In this document: positions 52,438-62,056 of the stretch, one piece after another
How the letters are laid out: the number at the start of each line of letters is the position of its first letter
Numbering within the stretch: position 1 is the first letter of the stretch
NCBI GenBank assembly: GCA_003054665.1
Contig: QAYY01000011.1
Location: 346,654-410,653 of the forward strand
Reading direction: 5' to 3'
DNA: 64,000 bases
From: Opitutaceae bacterium EW11
GTDB lineage: Bacteria; Verrucomicrobiota; Verrucomicrobiia; Opitutales; Opitutaceae
Position numbers and translations under genes: made by a program
The notes under the pieces: model-generated
Database searches by the model: none
Told to the model about the DNA's origin: nothing
Seen by the model: only the letters and a program-made list of their open reading frames with translations

Positions 52438-52938
52438 TCACCCGTTTTTCAGACCCGTCTCTGCTGACAATCTGGTTACCGCCTGCAGATATCGATAGAT
52501 CGAGAATGCCGTGTGGTGACGTCCTTCATCGGTAAGGCCAAACGGCCTTGTTCGCCGGCCCTCGGTGAACGCGGATTCCACGAGGTCCATCGACGCCAGC
52601 TGCTTCAAAATCACCCGCACGGACCTGCGTTCCATGTAGTAGGCGAGGTCCACGGGCGAAACCGGGACGGGGTCTCGAGAATAGAGAAAAACGAGCGCAT
52701 AGAACTGCGCTTCACTGAGTCTCTGTAGCTTGAGCTCACGCTTCAACGCGGCGCGGATTCCGTCTGCATGATCGAATCGGGCGAAGACTTCTTCACAGAA
52801 GGACGCGTCGGCTATGCCGCTTTGCCGCGCCATCTGCGTGAGGTAGGCAAAAACCCGATACCGACTGCGCTCTATGTTGGGCGCGACGGGTGGCAGAGGT
52901 TCTGAAGTGGGAAGGATCGCTGGATTAGGCTGAGACAT
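52438..52938 (-). CDS. MarR-like winged-helix regulator
   Basis: 166 residues with a MarR-type core: 'LKLQRLSEAQFYALVFLYSRDPVPVSPVDLAYYMERRSVRVILKQLASMDLVES' and wing 'GRRTRPFGLTDEG'. Neither neighbour is an enzyme; it lies between the microprotein and another MarR gene. Probable local repressor. Confidence 0.82.
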   Translation of the reverse strand: MSQPNPAILPTSEPLPPVAPNIERSRYRVFAYLTQMARQSGIADASFCEEVFARFDHADGIRAALKRELKLQRLSEAQFYALVFLYSRDPVPVSPVDLAYYMERRSVRVILKQLASMDLVESAFTEGRRTRPFGLTDEGRHHTAFSIYRYLQAVTRLSAETGLKNG

Positions 52939-53028
52939 GGATGGTAGCGCCGCATGCCGGCATGGCAGAAGTCCCTGTACTCCATCGGCCGGGGAGAGGC
53001 GGAAAATGAAATGACTCGGCGGCGCGAT

Positions 53029-53583
53029 TCAGAGTTCGACGCATTGGATCCCGTCCTTCACCTGAGCATAGGCATCGAGCGAATCGCGTATCCTCGCCGC
53101 TCCGACGTGCCGCGTGACCTGCGTGGCCATTTCCAGGTAATCCTGGCACGCTGTGCGCAGGACTTCCCGGCCAACGTCGGTCAGCTGCACGCAGACAAAT
53201 CGTCGGTCCGTGCCACTTCGGATCCTGGTCGCCAGGCCCTTCCGCACCAACCGATCCACAGCTTCCGTGACCGCGGAGCGAGAAACCTTCGCATGATCCG
53301 CGAGAGCCGCAGCAGAGACGGCTTCGGTTTCCCGGGCCTGCAACACGAGAGAGAGGCGGAATTGAAGATCCGTGAGATGATGTCGTACATACGAGCGCCT
53401 CAATAGCAGCTGTAACCGCGAGGCGATATCCAGGTGGGCAATGACCAGCTGACACCCTTCCGAATTCAGGTCGTGTCTGAACTCAGCCACCAGGGCGAGT
53501 TGCTTCGCCCATAGTGGCATATCGGGTTGGCACGGGTTTGACGGGTCACCGGCACACGCATCGAAACGAGATGCCCTTTGCAT
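53029..53583 (-). CDS. MarR family regulator divergent from efflux system 2
   Basis: 184 residues, with winged HTH 'LTDLQFRLSLVLQARETEAVSAAALADHAKVSRSAVTEAVDRLVRKGLATRIRSGTDRRF', closely similar to the MarR protein at 49163 across the HTH. It is divergent from the plus-strand unit (microprotein, adaptor, RND, TolC) starting at 53983, so repression of that pump operon is likely. Start could be lower than 53583 (another Met follows at residue 22). Confidence 0.88.
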   Translation of the reverse strand: MQRASRFDACAGDPSNPCQPDMPLWAKQLALVAEFRHDLNSEGCQLVIAHLDIASRLQLLLRRSYVRHHLTDLQFRLSLVLQARETEAVSAAALADHAKVSRSAVTEAVDRLVRKGLATRIRSGTDRRFVCVQLTDVGREVLRTACQDYLEMATQVTRHVGAARIRDSLDAYAQVKDGIQCVEL

Positions 53584-53982
53584 GCCCCAGCATACAAGCT
53601 GGAGATCGTCAGTTGAAATACCTCTTCTCGCTATCTGTCATACCTCGCCGAGATAAGGCGACAGGCGCGAGTCTCGGCGGATTCCGCCACCCGGAGCCTC
53701 GAATAGCCTCGAGCTATCGGATGATTAATCAAGAAAGCGTGCGCCTGATAATCGAACGCACTTGTACATAGAGCGCGTTCGGCGCCTGCGGGCGCTCTGG
53801 CGAGCCGTTTTAGACAAAGGGTGGAAACCTGTTTCTGGAACGGCGTTCGTTCGCGCCGGGCATGCTCCGGGGACGTTTATGCCAACTAGAGATAAGCCTG
53901 CGCGCTAGTAAGCATTTCACGGAAAACGACGGGGCCGGTATTATCGCATCATGCATTCCTCGTTAGGCGTAAGCGCTCATCC
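53584..53982. promoter_or_regulatory. Divergent control region between marR and efflux operon 2
   Basis: About 400 nt with no gene. Two inverted repeats stand out: 8-bp arms CGCCGAGA/TCTCGGCG at 53646-53653 and 53672-53679, and 6-bp arms GAACGC/GCGTTC at 53754-53759 and 53775-53780. These are candidate MarR operators. No clear -35/-10 pair fixed. Confidence 0.4.
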
Positions 53983-54072
53983 ATGGCTGTTGCGGCCATA
54001 GTCGTCATCGCTGCCCTGATTCTTCTGGTGGGCTGGGACACCTGGGAGGATCCAGGTTCACACGAGGAATAA
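53983..54072 (+). CDS. Single-span microprotein (29 residues) upstream of efflux system 2
   Basis: The ATG at 53983 opens a frame encoding MAVAAIVVIAALILLVGW followed by the acidic tail DTWEDPGSHEE, with stop TAA at 54070. The chain is one membrane span plus tail, like the 34-residue protein at 52267. The Shine-Dalgarno site is weak. It lies 42 nt before the adaptor gene and would be co-transcribed with it. Confidence 0.45.
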   Translation: MAVAAIVVIAALILLVGWDTWEDPGSHEE

Positions 54073-54114
54073 AACATAAGCCTCCCGACACCCGGTCGGA
54101 TTGGACGCACCTTC

Positions 54115-55218
54115 ATGAAACTACGCACTGTTATAGTCACCGCAATCGTGGCGGTCCTGATACTTGGAGCCCTGCTCGGCTACAAGTTCTCGCAAATCCG
54201 CAAGGGCATGGCCGAACACGCGGCGATGAAAATCCCGCCGGTGACGGTCAGCGCCGCCACTGCGAGCGCCCAAACTTGGCCCAACAGCCTCGCGGCAGTC
54301 GGATCGCTCACCAGCTTTCGTGGCGTGATGCTGAAGACGGAGCTGGATGGTCTGGTGACAGACGTTGCCGCGAATTCCGGCGCGGTCGTGCAACAGGGAG
54401 AGGCACTGGTTTTGCTCGATACCTCCGCGGAGGTTGCGCAGCTGAAGGGACTCGAGGCCCAGGCGAAGCTGGCGGACTTGAGCCTGCGTCGGGCGCGAGA
54501 GTTGCGAGAAAACAATACCAATTCTCCGGCTGACGTGGACGCCGCCGAAGCTACCGACGCGCAGGCTCAGGCATTGGTTGACCAGCTTCGGGTGACGATT
54601 GCGAAAAAGCATATATCCGCGCCGTTCGCCGGGAGGCTCGGGATCGTCAACGTGTATCCCGGGCAATACCTCTCAAAGGGCGAGTCGCTCGTTGTCCTCG
54701 AAAGCGTCGATCCGATCCACGTGGACTTCTCGCTGCCCCAACAGGATCTGCCGCGCCTAGCTCTCGGGCAGGAGGTGGCTATCTTCGTCGATGCCTTCCC
54801 GGGACGGACGTTTACCGCGAAGGTTTCGGCGCTTAGCCCTCGGATCGATGGGCCGACTCGAGCGGTTGATATTCGTGCGACGCTGTCGAATCCGGACGAT
54901 CTATTGCGACCGGGCATGTATGCCCGCGCCGAAGTGATGCTTCCGGCGTCCGAGGGAGCCATCGTCGTGCCCTCGGCGGCGATCATCCACAACCCCTACG
55001 GCGAGGCTGTTTTTGTGATTGAGCAGGGCAGGGTGCAGCAGCGGTTCGTCAAGACCGGTCCGCAACGGGGCGATCTCGTCCTGGTCGTGGACGGATTGAG
55101 ATCCGGCGAACAGGTCGTCACGGCGGGGCAGATCAAACTGCGCAACGGGAGCGAGGTGCGCGTCGACAACTCCGCCGCTCCCGAGGGCACCGCCACCCCC
55201 AAGCCGACCGAGAGCTGA
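54115..55218 (+). CDS. RND periplasmic adaptor (efflux system 2)
   Basis: 367 residues. An N-terminal span or signal anchor (about 6-24) is followed by lipoyl halves ('LDGLVTDVAANSGAVVQQGEALVLLD' region and 'ISAPFAGRLGIVNVYPGQYL'), an alpha hairpin between them, the beta-barrel segment ('LGQEVAIFVDAFPG') and a membrane-proximal part. No lipobox was seen, unlike system 1. The RND gene follows after 10 nt. Confidence 0.9.
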   Translation: MKLRTVIVTAIVAVLILGALLGYKFSQIRKGMAEHAAMKIPPVTVSAATASAQTWPNSLAAVGSLTSFRGVMLKTELDGLVTDVAANSGAVVQQGEALVLLDTSAEVAQLKGLEAQAKLADLSLRRARELRENNTNSPADVDAAEATDAQAQALVDQLRVTIAKKHISAPFAGRLGIVNVYPGQYLSKGESLVVLESVDPIHVDFSLPQQDLPRLALGQEVAIFVDAFPGRTFTAKVSALSPRIDGPTRAVDIRATLSNPDDLLRPGMYARAEVMLPASEGAIVVPSAAIIHNPYGEAVFVIEQGRVQQRFVKTGPQRGDLVLVVDGLRSGEQVVTAGQIKLRNGSEVRVDNSAAPEGTATPKPTES

Positions 55219-55228
55219 GGATCCCGCG

Positions 55229-58200
55229 ATGCGTTTCACCGACCTTTTCATCCGTCGCCCGATTCTGGCGACGGTCGTGAATGTATTCCTCCTTCTCGGC
55301 GGATGGCTGTGCTTCAAAAGCATGGTCGTGCGCCAATACCCGAAGACGAACAATGCCGTCGTCACGGTCACTACGAATTACCCAGGCGCGAGCGCCGATC
55401 TGATCCGCGGCTTTATCACAACGCCGCTGGAACGTGAAATCGCCTCCGCGGACGGCATCGATTTCCTCGAATCTGCGAGCGCGCCCAACACGTCGATCAT
55501 CACCGCCAAGCTGCGCTTGAACTACGATCCGAACGCAGCGCTGACGCAAATCACGTCCAAGGTGAACCGCGTGCGCAGCGAGCTCCCTGCGGCGGCCGAG
55601 GATCCGATCTTCGACGTTGCCCTGGGAGAGACGATGGCGTCGATGTACCTGAGTTTCTCCAGCGAATCGATGGAGGCCAACCAGATCACGGACTATCTGG
55701 TTCGCGTGGTTCAGCCGAAGCTCGCCGCGATCGAAGGCGTGCAGAAAGCCGAGATCCTGGGCGGGCGCACCTTCGCGATGCGAATCTGGATGAAGGAAGA
55801 TCGCATGGCGGCACTCGGAATTTCGCCGTCGATGCTTCGCGCCAAACTGGCTTCGCAAAACAGCCTTTCTGCGGTCGGCCAAACCAAGGGCAACATGGTC
55901 TCGGTAAATCTCAACGCGAAGACCGATCTGCACACGGCGGAGGAATTTCGGCAGATGGTCGTCCTGGAGAAAGACGGCCGCATCGTTCGCCTGCGCGACG
56001 TGGCGGATGTCATGCTCGGTGCCGAGAACTACGATACGAACCTCACCTTCAACGGTGTCACGGCAACGGGCATGAGCATCAACGTGCTGCCGACGGCAAA
56101 CTCGGTGGATGTGATCAAACGCGTTCGTGCCGCCTGGCCGGATATCGTCAGCCAATTCCCTCCGGGGCTGAAGGCCGCTGTCCTTTATGATGCCACGGAG
56201 TTTATCAACCTCTCCATTTCCGAAGTCATCCACACGATCGTGGAGGCGATGCTCATCGTGGTGGTGGTTATATATTTGTTTCTCGGTTCGTTCCGCTCGG
56301 TGGTCATCCCGATTGTCGCGATCCCGCTCTCTCTCGTCGGCGCCGGCATTCTGATGCTGAGCTTCGGTTTCTCCGTCAACCTGCTGACCTTGCTGGCCAT
56401 GGTCCTGGCGATCGGGTTGGTGGTCGACGACGCGATTGTCGTGGTGGAGAACATACACCGGCACATCGAGGAGGGGTTGTCTCCGACGGCCGCCGCCCTG
56501 AAAGGCGCCCACGAGCTTGTCGGACCGGTGATCGCGATGACGATCACGCTGGCCGCCGTCTACGCTCCGATCGGACTGCAGTCTGGCGTCACGGGGGCGC
56601 TCTTCCGCGAGTTCGCCTTCACGCTTGCCGGTTCGGTCGTGGTGTCGGGCTTTGTCGCCCTGACGCTGACGCCGATGCTCAGCTCAAAGCTGCTGAGGCA
56701 TAACCCGAACCGGCGCGGCTTCGAGGCGCTGCTGGAACGAGCGTTTGAAACGCTCCGCGGGTTTTACGAGCGGCTCCTCGAAAAGGTGCTGGGCAACCGC
56801 GCCGCGGTGGTGGTCGCGGCAGTGGTCGTTTTTGCGAGCATCGTGCCCTTCTTTTTGTTTTCGCAGAGCGAACTCGCGCCGGCGGAGGACCGCGGCGTGG
56901 TGATAGGAATCATCGGCGGCGCGCCCAACGCCAGCCTGGATCAATCGGCACGCCACGTCGGCCAGCTGCAGCCGATGATCGAGCGGCTGTTTCCCGAAAT
57001 GGACGTGACGTTTAATATCCTCGGTTTCGACCCCACCACGGGACTGCCGAATCCGTCCGGCGGAATGAATGCCATGGTGCTCAAGCCCTGGAACCAGCGT
57101 GCCCGCGGAGCCGGTACGATTGCCGCGCACTACACCGCGGCTGCCGGAAACATCGCCGGCATCACGGCCGCCGGCATTTTGCCTCCGTCGTTGCCCGGTG
57201 CATCGAGCGGACTCCCGGTGCAGTTCGTCGTCGGCTCCACGCAGGATCACGCCCGCATCTTCGAGGTATCCAACGAGCTGATGAAACGCGCGCTTGCCAG
57301 CGGCATGTTCGTCTATGCGGACAACGCCCTCAAATACGACCAGCCCCAGAGCGATATCGTGATCGACAAAGACAAGGCTGCGCTTCTCGGCATCGACATG
57401 TCGCAGCTGGGCGCGGATCTGGGCTCCATGCTCGGCGGCGGGTACGTCAACCGTTTTTCAATCGATGGACGCGCCTATAAGGTCACTCCCCAGGTCACGC
57501 GGCTATCCCGCCTCACGACCGATCAGTTGAACGACTTCTATATACCCACGGGAAGCGGGAAGCTCGTGCCACTCTCCACGGTGGCTTCCTTCCAGACGAC
57601 CACGCAGCCGCGCAGCCTCGCCCGGTTTCAGCAGCTCAACTGCGCCACGCTCGGCTTGGTGCCCCGCCCCGGAGTGACGACGGGCGATGCGCTCAAGTGG
57701 CTCAACAACGAGGCGAAGCAGATATTCCCGGAAGGATTCAGCGCCGACTACAAGGGCGAGCTTCGTCAATATGTACAGGAAGGGAGCTCGCTCATGACCA
57801 CGTTCGCTCTCGCGTTGGTCGTAATCTTCCTCGTCCTCGCGGCGCAATATGAAAGCTGGCGCGATCCCTTTATCATTCTCATGGCCGTGCCGCTTTCGCT
57901 CGCCGGCGCGATGGTCTTCATCTTTCTCGGTTTCGCCACCCTCAATATCTATACGGAAGTCGGCTTGATCACCCTGGTCGGCCTGATCACCAAGCACGGC
58001 ATCTTGATGGTCGATTTTGCGAACGGCCTTCAGGAGCAGGGGCATACCGTCCGCGAGGCCATCGAGCACGCCGCCGGAGTGCGCCTGCGGCCGATCCTGA
58101 TGACCACCGCCGCCATGGTGCTCGGAGTTTTGCCGCTCGTCTTCGCCAAAGGCGCCGGGGCCGAGTCCCGCTATAGCATGGGCCTGGTCATCGCCACCGG

Positions 58201-58315
58201 TATGTCGATCGGAACCGCCTTCACGCTCTTCGTCCTGCCGGTCTTTTATACGTTTATCTCCAAGAAGCGCCGCGAGGAAAAGCCTTCCGCGGCAGTGGCC
58301 ACTCCTCACGCCTGA
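55229..58315 (+). CDS. RND efflux permease, HAE1 type (efflux system 2)
   Basis: 1028 residues with full RND architecture and two large periplasmic loops. Span 4 has V-V-D-D-A-I-V-V-V-E-N (proton relay Asp pair) and the later relay segment reads 'VGLITKHGILMVDF' with the Lys found in AcrB-type pumps. It belongs to the hydrophobe/amphiphile exporters and pairs with the adaptor and TolC around it. The MarR gene at 53029 is the probable regulator. Confidence 0.93.
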   Translation: MRFTDLFIRRPILATVVNVFLLLGGWLCFKSMVVRQYPKTNNAVVTVTTNYPGASADLIRGFITTPLEREIASADGIDFLESASAPNTSIITAKLRLNYDPNAALTQITSKVNRVRSELPAAAEDPIFDVALGETMASMYLSFSSESMEANQITDYLVRVVQPKLAAIEGVQKAEILGGRTFAMRIWMKEDRMAALGISPSMLRAKLASQNSLSAVGQTKGNMVSVNLNAKTDLHTAEEFRQMVVLEKDGRIVRLRDVADVMLGAENYDTNLTFNGVTATGMSINVLPTANSVDVIKRVRAAWPDIVSQFPPGLKAAVLYDATEFINLSISEVIHTIVEAMLIVVVVIYLFLGSFRSVVIPIVAIPLSLVGAGILMLSFGFSVNLLTLLAMVLAIGLVVDDAIVVVENIHRHIEEGLSPTAAALKGAHELVGPVIAMTITLAAVYAPIGLQSGVTGALFREFAFTLAGSVVVSGFVALTLTPMLSSKLLRHNPNRRGFEALLERAFETLRGFYERLLEKVLGNRAAVVVAAVVVFASIVPFFLFSQSELAPAEDRGVVIGIIGGAPNASLDQSARHVGQLQPMIERLFPEMDVTFNILGFDPTTGLPNPSGGMNAMVLKPWNQRARGAGTIAAHYTAAAGNIAGITAAGILPPSLPGASSGLPVQFVVGSTQDHARIFEVSNELMKRALASGMFVYADNALKYDQPQSDIVIDKDKAALLGIDMSQLGADLGSMLGGGYVNRFSIDGRAYKVTPQVTRLSRLTTDQLNDFYIPTGSGKLVPLSTVASFQTTTQPRSLARFQQLNCATLGLVPRPGVTTGDALKWLNNEAKQIFPEGFSADYKGELRQYVQEGSSLMTTFALALVVIFLVLAAQYESWRDPFIILMAVPLSLAGAMVFIFLGFATLNIYTEVGLITLVGLITKHGILMVDFANGLQEQGHTVREAIEHAAGVRLRPILMTTAAMVLGVLPLVFAKGAGAESRYSMGLVIATGMSIGTAFTLFVLPVFYTFISKKRREEKPSAAVATPHA

Positions 58316-58379
58316 TTCCGGGCGGAATCGTGCCGGATATAGAACGCTTCACGAAGCCACCTACGCTCCCTTCAGCACT

Positions 58380-59699
58380 ATGAGTAACTATCTTCATCTG
58401 GGTGCCCTCGGCATTCTGACCGCGTTGCTTGCGTTCGGGCCTTGGGCCAGGGGCGCCGATCGCCCGGCGGCGCTGCCGCGCCCGCTCAATCTCGAGGCGG
58501 CGATCACGAATGCCATAGGATATAATCCCGCGCTGCAACGAACGCGGGAACGCATCAAAGAACAGGAAGGCGTGCTGATCGAAGTGAAGAGCGCCCAATT
58601 GCCAAACTTGAGCGCGCAGGGAAGCGCGGGGAAATCGGACAAGGATCTGCTCGAGTCGCCCCTGTATGAAGACAGCCAATGGAAGGTGACGGTGAGTGCG
58701 AGCCAGGTCCTCTATGCCGGAGGCCGTGTGCGGGCACAAATCCGTGGCCAAAGAGAGCAACTTGAGGCCGCGAAGCTGCAGTACACGGCTGCGTTGAACG
58801 ATACGATCCTCCTGGTCCGTCAGCAGTTTTATACGGTGCTATTGTGCAGGCAGCTGATTGCCGTGCATGAAGAGGCGCTGAGCGTGCTGGAGACCGAGTT
58901 GACCCGAGCGCGAAATCGGCAGGCTGCGGGCACGGATTCCGACTTCGATGTGCTCCGGGCGGAGGTGGCCGTGGCGAATGCCAAGCCGCCGCTCATCCGT
59001 GCGCGCAACGATTACCGCGTTTCGCAGGACAAGCTTCGGGCTACCCTCGGCGCGGAGGGCGGCTCGACCAATCAGCCAACCGACCTGGACGTGCAAGGTT
59101 CGCTCGAAGCTCCGACTCGCGAGCTGCTTCTTTCGGACGTCCTCGTCAAGGCCCGTGCCCACCGACCCGAGATCCTGCAGCAAGAACGGTTGCTCAGTGC
59201 GGCGGCAGAAGGCATCGCCGCTTCCCGCAGCGGCTACTTTCCGACGGTGAGTGCTGTCGCCGGCTACGAATGGACCAAACCCTCCCTTGTATCCACTCCT
59301 CGCAACCGCCTCGACGGCTGGACCGCCGGCGTGCAGGCCGATTGGAGCATCTTCGACGGTCGCGCGACCGCCGGGCGAGTCGCGCAGGCCCGCTCCCGTT
59401 TGTATCAAGCGCAGCATTCGGCAGCCGAGCTCGTGCTGACGATCGAAGTGGAGGTGCGTCAGGCCCACTCGGGTTATTGTGAGGCGATCGAACTGTTGAC
59501 CGCCTCCGACAAAACTCTGTCGCAAGCTCGTGAAAGCCTTCGAATCGCGAAAGCGCGATTCGACGCGGGCACCGCCACCCAGCTGGACGTCCTGCAAGCG
59601 CAGTCGGCCCTCACAGAGGCGAATTCAAATCTCGCGCAGGCGCGCTTCTCGTACGTCACGGCGCTCGCCGGACTCGAACGGGCAACCGGCACGCCCTAG
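58380..59699 (+). CDS. TolC-family outer-membrane efflux protein (efflux system 2)
   Basis: 439 residues with signal peptide ('ILTALLAFGPWARGA') and two OEP repeats. The N-terminal repeat opens 'LNLEAAITNAIGYNPAL' and the second contains 'AGVQADWSIFDG'. Spaced 64 nt after the RND stop and completes the tripartite pump. Confidence 0.9.
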   Translation: MSNYLHLGALGILTALLAFGPWARGADRPAALPRPLNLEAAITNAIGYNPALQRTRERIKEQEGVLIEVKSAQLPNLSAQGSAGKSDKDLLESPLYEDSQWKVTVSASQVLYAGGRVRAQIRGQREQLEAAKLQYTAALNDTILLVRQQFYTVLLCRQLIAVHEEALSVLETELTRARNRQAAGTDSDFDVLRAEVAVANAKPPLIRARNDYRVSQDKLRATLGAEGGSTNQPTDLDVQGSLEAPTRELLLSDVLVKARAHRPEILQQERLLSAAAEGIAASRSGYFPTVSAVAGYEWTKPSLVSTPRNRLDGWTAGVQADWSIFDGRATAGRVAQARSRLYQAQHSAAELVLTIEVEVRQAHSGYCEAIELLTASDKTLSQARESLRIAKARFDAGTATQLDVLQAQSALTEANSNLAQARFSYVTALAGLERATGTP

Positions 59700-59756
59700 C
59701 GCTTTGGAGCAACCTCCAGGTTGAGTTCCCCACACCCTGCGCCCATTCTGTTTTTC

Positions 59757-60701
59757 GTGGAGCTACGCCACCTCCGATATTTCGCCGCCGTCGCTGAAAC
59801 CCTGAATTTCAGCCGTGCCGCCGACCGCCTTCACGTCGCTCAATCCGCCCTCAGCCGGCAGATTCGTCACCTGGAGGATGAAATCGGCTTCAAGCTGTTT
59901 GTTCGCACGACCTCCAGCGTGCGCCTCACCGATGCGGGGCGCGTCTTCCTGCAATCGACTCAGAAGCTCCTCGGACAACTCGCGTCTGCCATCACGACGG
60001 CCCAGGCGGTGGCCAAAGGAACGATAGGCGAACTCAATATAGCGAGTGACTGGCGCATCCCAATGGATCTGGTTCCGAAGACCGTTCAGAAATTTCGCCA
60101 CCAGAATCCCAAGGTGACGGTGAACTTTGTTGATCTCGCGGTGGCGGATCAGATCGAAGCACTGCGAGCAGGAGATATACACTTGGCCTTCCTGCCCGAT
60201 TTGGCGATCGGCGCGGCTGAGGATTTTGAGACGATGCACGTGTACACGAGCGACGTTGTTGTGGTGATGTCGACTTCACATCCCCTGGCGAATGCCCCGA
60301 CGGTACGCCTGAGAGAGTTGCGCAAGGAGACGTGGATCGTGGGCCAGGACAAGCCGCGCCGATCGGACTTTCGCACGTTCATGCTGCAGCTTTGCCGGCC
60401 GGCCGGCTTTTCACCGGTATTCGGCCGCACCGCGACGAGCGCGACGGGGTTGCTGACGCTGGTGGGCGCGGGCGAAGGTGTGGGGCTGCTCCCCGAGTTG
60501 GTCATCCCGCGCGACTTTGACGGCGTGCGGCTCGTCAAAACCGACTGCCCGCCGATGAAGATGTATGCCGTGTGGCTCAACAAGGAGCCGGCGCCGTTGA
60601 TTCGGCGCTACCTGGACGCGCTGCAGGCCGAAATGAAAGTGCTCTTCACAGGGTCGAACGCCAAGACCACCGGCTCCAGGACAGGGGCCGTTCTTGGCTA
60701 A
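59757..60701 (+). CDS. LysR family transcriptional regulator
   Basis: 314 residues from the GTG at 59757, where LysR proteins begin ('-ELRHLRYFAAVAETLNFSRAADRLHVAQSALSRQIRHLEDEIG'); a TTG at 59721 is open further up. The effector-binding domain follows (about 90-290). It lies 57 nt after tolC and may belong to the same operon, mirroring the LysR gene beside efflux system 1. Confidence 0.9.
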   Translation: MELRHLRYFAAVAETLNFSRAADRLHVAQSALSRQIRHLEDEIGFKLFVRTTSSVRLTDAGRVFLQSTQKLLGQLASAITTAQAVAKGTIGELNIASDWRIPMDLVPKTVQKFRHQNPKVTVNFVDLAVADQIEALRAGDIHLAFLPDLAIGAAEDFETMHVYTSDVVVVMSTSHPLANAPTVRLRELRKETWIVGQDKPRRSDFRTFMLQLCRPAGFSPVFGRTATSATGLLTLVGAGEGVGLLPELVIPRDFDGVRLVKTDCPPMKMYAVWLNKEPAPLIRRYLDALQAEMKVLFTGSNAKTTGSRTGAVLG

Positions 60702-60734
60702 CGCGAACGGGCGACAGTTTCTGTTTCGTCTGGA

Positions 60735-60752
60735 CAGGGCCCGTTCGGGCCT
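60735..60752. terminator. Hairpin between convergent genes
   Basis: An imperfect stem of about 8 bp around GGCCCG-TT-CGGGCC sits between the LysR stop and the convergent nucleotidyltransferase stop. No T-tract, so assignment as a terminator is weak. Confidence 0.3.
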
Positions 60753-60775
60753 GGCCCATCAGCCGATCCTGCCAC

Positions 60776-61579
60776 TCACAAGTCGTCTACGGGGATGGCT
60801 CCGGACATCCAGTTCAGCTCGCTGTCTTCCATGAACTGCGCGGGCCAACCCTGGGGCGGCGCTTCCCAGGGACGGAAATCTCGCACCTTCTTCACCAGCG
60901 AGTGGAGTCGATCGGTGTTGGGAGCCCGTGTGAAGGCATCGATATCGCGGAGAAAGTCGTCGGGTCTCTCGGGAGCTCGCTCGAGCACGCGAAGGAACCA
61001 CTTGTGATACGGATAGAGGAGTTGGTTGTGGGTGAGGATGAGACGGCCGCAGAAGAGGACCAGTTTGGCACTGGCGAGATTGAGGAGGTAGGGGTTACTC
61101 CGCTTCAGAGCCTGTTCCGTGTACCAACTCCACGCGTCCACTTGCGCATTGAAACGGCGAATACGCTCGGGCATTCCGGCGGTGGGATACCGCGCAGCGG
61201 CGGCGATCATTTCTGCGAGGCGCGTATCGCGGGAAAAGAGGATCTTTGCGTCTTGGAAGGCGAAGCGGGCGGGTTCGCTGCCGCGTTCCGCGACATTCCG
61301 AATCAAGGACATCGCGATATACTTACCGTCCACGTAGCCGTCGGGGTAGGAACACAATTCGCGACTGAAGAAACAGGTCTCCGCCCGAGCCAGGCGTCGC
61401 GCGTACTCGGCGTCTGAAACGACGATCATCACATCGACGTCGGAATCCGGCGCGTTGAACCCATGGGCCAGCGAGCCTCCAAGAATCAGACCTTGGACGT
61501 CCGGTTGCCGGGAAAAGTAGTCCGCCGTCCGCTGCACTGCCTCAGAGTGATGAGCTGCCAAGTTATCCGCGTGGTCCAT
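60776..61579 (-). CDS. MNT-type nucleotidyltransferase
   Basis: 267 residues. The Pol-beta signature reads 'LILGGSLAHGFNAPDSDVDV', with G34-G35-S36 and acidic D47/D49. The C-terminal ~150 residues are helical (an HEPN-like or specificity domain). Unlike RlaP proteins it lacks the 'LE(Q/C)LYSP' helix. Aminoglycoside-modifying, tRNA- or protein-AMPylating relatives exist; substrate unknown. Monocistronic. Confidence 0.78.
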   Translation of the reverse strand: MDHADNLAAHHSEAVQRTADYFSRQPDVQGLILGGSLAHGFNAPDSDVDVMIVVSDAEYARRLARAETCFFSRELCSYPDGYVDGKYIAMSLIRNVAERGSEPARFAFQDAKILFSRDTRLAEMIAAAARYPTAGMPERIRRFNAQVDAWSWYTEQALKRSNPYLLNLASAKLVLFCGRLILTHNQLLYPYHKWFLRVLERAPERPDDFLRDIDAFTRAPNTDRLHSLVKKVRDFRPWEAPPQGWPAQFMEDSELNWMSGAIPVDDL

Positions 61580-61810
61580 TCTTCAGCACCTTCGTGGTCA
61601 CGCGGGGAGTTGCGACATTCCGGAGATCCTAACGATGGAACGCCGGGGCCGTCCGGCTGGTGGTAGGGATTTGGGCGCCGGACTTGGTCGGGTACGGCTC
61701 TTCGGAGGGATACCGGGCGGGCGTGGTCGGGTTCGCCAGGTGGCGTTTTTGCCCGAAGGTCGATGTTGGTACTGGCCTCGAAGGCGCGCGTTCGGGAAGA
61801 AAGTAGTGCG

Positions 61811-62017
61811 ATGCCCTTCAGCTTTGCCATCGCGCCGCTGCTCGACGCGCCGATCCTGCCGGAACGCTATTACTGTATTCGCCATTTCGTGTACCTCCTC
61901 TTCAGCCCGTTCGCTGCGCTGAAGCTCGCCTCGCTCCTGGGCGGATTTGTGTTTGTCGGCCTGATACTCATCCCGCTGATCGTCTGCTATCGTCGCCGGT
62001 GGTTCTTGAAGCTGTAG
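61811..62017 (+). CDS. Small membrane protein (68 residues), uncertain
   Basis: ATG at 61811; the frame is open to 61763. One or two hydrophobic segments (about 27-60, 'LLGGFVFVGLILIPLIVC') end in a basic tail RRRWFLKL. No family recognised and only a weak Shine-Dalgarno site. It may be a small membrane protein or a chance frame. Confidence 0.35.
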   Translation: MPFSFAIAPLLDAPILPERYYCIRHFVYLLFSPFAALKLASLLGGFVFVGLILIPLIVCYRRRWFLKL

Positions 62018-62056
62018 TGCAGCCGCGACGCTGCGATAGGTTACGATAATAAACCC

